Assembly: GCA_903813345.2 (NCBI GenBank)
Contig: CAIIXF020000007.1
Coordinates: 13,560,714-13,624,713, forward strand
Length of the DNA: 64,000 nt
Direction of reading: 5' to 3'
Source: Owenia fusiformis
Taxonomy: Eukaryota > Annelida > Polychaeta > Sabellida > Oweniidae
Both the position numbers and the translations under genes were made by a program. Shown one piece after another: positions 61,174-64,000 of the stretch. Positions within the stretch are counted from its first letter, which is position 1; each line of letters starts with the position of its first letter. Below the pieces are notes generated by a model. It had not been told where the DNA came from, did no database searches, and saw nothing but the letters and a program-made list of their open reading frames with translations.

Positions 61174-63540
61174 ACCATACTAATAACCTTGAAAATGAAA
61201 ATGGGGATGAATCTCTCAATCAGAACATATCCCTCCAGGAAGTAGCTGAAGCCATCTCACGAGCAAAGCTTCGGAAAGCAGTAGGGATAGATTCTATTCC
61301 AGCAGAAACACTTAAAAACCCTCATTGTATAACCTTATTGCATAGTATAATACAGGAATGCTTTGAATCTGGCATCGTGCCAGATCAATGGATGGAAGGA
61401 ATAATTAATCCTATATTTAAAGAAGGAGATACAAGGAATCCTCTGCATTATAGAGCTATCACTTTAGTATCCGTTCCAAGCAAAATATATTGTGACGTAC
61501 TGAATAAAAGACTGACAAATTTCCTGGAAATAAATTCCCTCTTAGTTGAAGAACAGAATGGGTTTCGAGAAAAAAGGAGCTGTCGTGATCAGATTCATAC
61601 TCTGTATTCAATCGTAAACAATCGAAAACTAGCAAAACAGGACACTTATGTTTGTTTCATTGATATGACGAAAGCGTTCTGTAGTGTTAATCGTGACTGC
61701 TTGTGGTTCAAACTCAATAAAATCGGAGTAAAGGGTAGGATCTTTAAGGCTGTCCAGTCCCTGTATCAAGATGTGACCTGCTCTGTGAGGATTAATGGCT
61801 TGCTAACCCCTAAATTCAAAGTATCCAATGGATGTAAGGAGGGCTGTCTGCTTTCTCCGACCCTGTTCTCTATTTAAATAAATGATTTAGCAACGGATGT
61901 GAAACAATTGAGATGTGGAATTAATATTGATGAAATTAACGTAGGAATATTACTCTACGCTGATGATATTGCCCTTATAGCACCCACCCCTCAAGACCTA
62001 CAACACATGCTAAATAAGGTGAATGAATGGTGTCGAAAATGGAGGCTATCTATGAACCTAAGTAAAACAAAAATTGTGCATTATAGGCCCCCCTCCCACC
62101 TACAATCAGACTTTGCATTTACTTGTGGACAATTTAACATTGATTATTCATCAAAGTACAAATATCTTGGAGTGTGGCTAGAAGAACATTTAGACTCAAA
62201 AATCATTGCTCATGAAATTGCCAAATCAGCCTCAAGGGCCCTGGGTGCAATAACAACTAAAGCCAAGGCCACAGGCGGAATGGACTTTAAAGTGTTCTCT
62301 AAGCTTTATGATTCCCTCGTCCAACCAGTGATAAACTATGGCAGTGCTATTGTTGGCCTCAGGGAGCATAGATGTCTCAATAATCTCCAAAATCGTGCTG
62401 GTAAAACATTCCTGGGAGTTAGCCCTAAAACCAGTAATGAAGCAGTCCGTGGGGACCTTGGATGGAGTCCACTAATTGATAAACAAAGAGTGGTATGCGC
62501 TCGACAATACCTGAGGCTACATAACATGGACAATAATAGATTGAATCATAAGGTACATATATGGTCATTAAAAAACAAAAGAAGTTGGGACTATCACACT
62601 AAAGCTATGCTGACTAAAAATGGCATTTTTATTGATAATAATAGTTCCTTGCATGTAAAATCAACTGTGAAACGTTTACAGGATAGTTTCAATGCAAAAG
62701 ACCCCTTCTTGAAAAATATTTGGGATGATACAAATAATTTACAGAATGGCAATAAGCTTCGAACATACAGATTGTTTAAATATGGAGTAGTTAATGAACC
62801 ATATGTATCTGAATACATGCCAAGGCACCACAGAACCATTCTTGCTAGACTGAGAACAGGTAGCCTCCCATTTCACATTGAGACAGGTCGTTGGTCAAAC
62901 ACAGCACTAAATGATCGTACATGTAAATTATGTGATGGTAACTTTGTTGAAGATGAAATTCATTTTGCTGTCCAATGTAAACATTATTCCAACTTGAGAA
63001 CACATTTTTATAGATCTGTAACTGATATTTTAACACCACATATAAGAACAAACACTGACAATGAGTTACTTTTATTTATAAGCCTAATGCATTCAAGATC
63101 AATTCAGAGACAGTGGGCTGCTCTGTTATACAAAATGTTCATGAAAAGGCAATTTGACCTGGAACGGTTGACTGCAGTCTAATAATTTGCCATATTATTC
63201 CTATGTACCGTATCCATTGCAATGAGGGCCAAACCTCCATACCACCTTGTAGTCAATATTCTAGTCATCATCTTATAAGATAACATGTAAATCATTTATC
63301 ATCATTTATAGATGGAATTATTGCTATTTATCAATTTATGCATTATTGTACTTGTAGATGAATTGTAGTTTTATTGTTGAATGTCGTATCTTAAACACTG
63401 TTTAACTGTTATTATTGATCTTTAAAGTCCAGTGTCTCATAAGCCGACATCGGCTGGTGGGTTTTTTTAGAATATGTATTTATTTGTACCAAATGTTAAC
63501 CAGTGACACTATAATAAACTATTTTAATAATAAAAATAAA
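61174..63540 (+). mobile_element. LINE, 5'-truncated, with nearly intact reverse transcriptase
   Basis: One frame is open from 61174 to the stop at 63180-63182 except for a single TAA at 61875-61877, where an LYINDL-like context (LFSI then INDL) suggests one mutated codon. RT blocks in order: KAVGIDSIPAETLK, YRAITLVSVPSKIY, EEQNGFREKRSCRDQI, FIDMTKAF (motif A), NGCKEGCLLSPTLF (motif B), LLYADDIALIAP (motif C), KYKYLGVWLEE. The C-terminal part ends with the zinc-knuckle-like CKLCDGNFVEDEIHFAVQC. The A-box continues FCSVNR where FDSVNR is usual. Endonuclease and ORF1 are absent. The 3' UTR ends with gtgtctcataagcc, tgacactataataaac and an AATAAA-rich tail. Clade not assigned; jockey/CR1-superfamily like. 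Confidence 0.92.
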
Positions 63541-64000
63541 TAAAATTAAACAAATCAAAGGATGGCTTTTTGCATCATTGTTGATCGGGGATAAGTTTGA
63601 CATTACTCATGTTTAACAATACCCATGTTTAATTTTGATTTATTATAAAACATTTGATTCCGGTTTTATAAGGAATTTGAGTTTGATTTGTTCATGATTT
63701 GTTAGACTTTGTCAAATGTTAATTGATATTGTTTTCCTAGATATTTATTTGATCAAAGATGTCAAATCATGGGAACCAAGATAGATAATACCAAGATGTA
63801 TAATGTTATGGTCGTTTAAAACGCTTTTACAAGATTCAAATGCTCAAGCCCGGTGCTCAAGATTAATAATTTTCCTTGTTTTAAACGCTTTAAACAATTC
63901 ATTTGTGCCCCTGTGCCAAGATTTTACTATGTTGCCATTTGAAACGAGATCATTTGTATATTTTAAATTTCTGTTCTTTCAAATTAAAATGAAGACGATA

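Overview
The window is animal nuclear DNA. Genes are split by GT/AG introns, extracellular domains (MAM, VWA, EGF, C-type lectin, PAN, Ly6/uPAR) sit on separate exons, there is no operon-like packing, and about half of the sequence is transposons and tandem repeats. It is A+T-rich by eye. The domain repertoire and the many small inverted-repeat elements suggest a marine invertebrate such as a mollusc, lancelet, hemichordate or brachiopod. I cannot decide between these from the sequence alone.

Three protein-coding genes are readable. (1) At 5.0-9.3 kb on the + strand lies a CYP4 (CYP4F-like) cytochrome P450. Eleven exons splice in frame to 447 residues plus stop and carry every P450 hallmark; only the N-terminal membrane-anchor exon is missing. 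(2) At 13.0-17.6 kb on the - strand lies a five-exon gene encoding a Ly6/uPAR three-finger domain, then a C-type lectin domain, then a PAN/apple-like domain (signal-peptide exon not found). (3) At 40.2-50.5 kb on the - strand lies a 20-exon secreted-protein gene: signal peptide, MAM x3, VWA, EGF, VWA, EGF, VWA. All 19 introns are phase 1 and the exons sum to exactly 1182 codons plus stop. Its VWA/EGF half is matrilin-like. A fourth, orphan coding fragment (36.2-36.4 kb, -) looks like the frameshifted end of an unrecognised protein.

The rest is mobile and repetitive DNA. LINE reverse-transcriptase remnants lie at 23.7-25.3 (-), 25.6-28.7 (-), 30.3-31.0 (+) and 61.2-63.5 kb (+, one in-frame stop), and a different RT type lies at 21.5-22.4 kb (-). 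Two of the LINEs carry nested DNA transposons whose removal restores the reading frame. DNA elements with terminal inverted repeats include a 2.54-kb element with CACGGTG ends and a 5-bp target duplication (9.8-12.3 kb), mariner-type elements with CAGGGTG ends and TA duplications (18.6, 24.2, 38.8 and 53.7 kb, three of them long-armed foldbacks carrying transposase tails), a Tc1-like element (59.6 kb), and small MITEs with 5-bp, 8-bp, TTAA or TTA duplications. Tandem arrays have units of about 16, 21, 22, 57, 71, 145 and 161 bp. An unusual 0.95-kb foldback array is built from ACGCCGT/ACGGCGT units (29.2-30.1 kb).

The genes show no shared pathway. Two of the three encode secreted modular proteins built by phase-1 exon shuffling, and their introns are where many of the small elements sit. 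Stretches with no recognised feature: 444-579, 590-1617, 4800-5000, 12354-13043, 17602-18120, 20198-20533, 20791-21474, 22431-22925, 28676-28954, 30976-31278, 32184-33179, 34931-36206, 36943-38846, 50549-53698, 55942-58072, 58704-59592 and 63541-64000.
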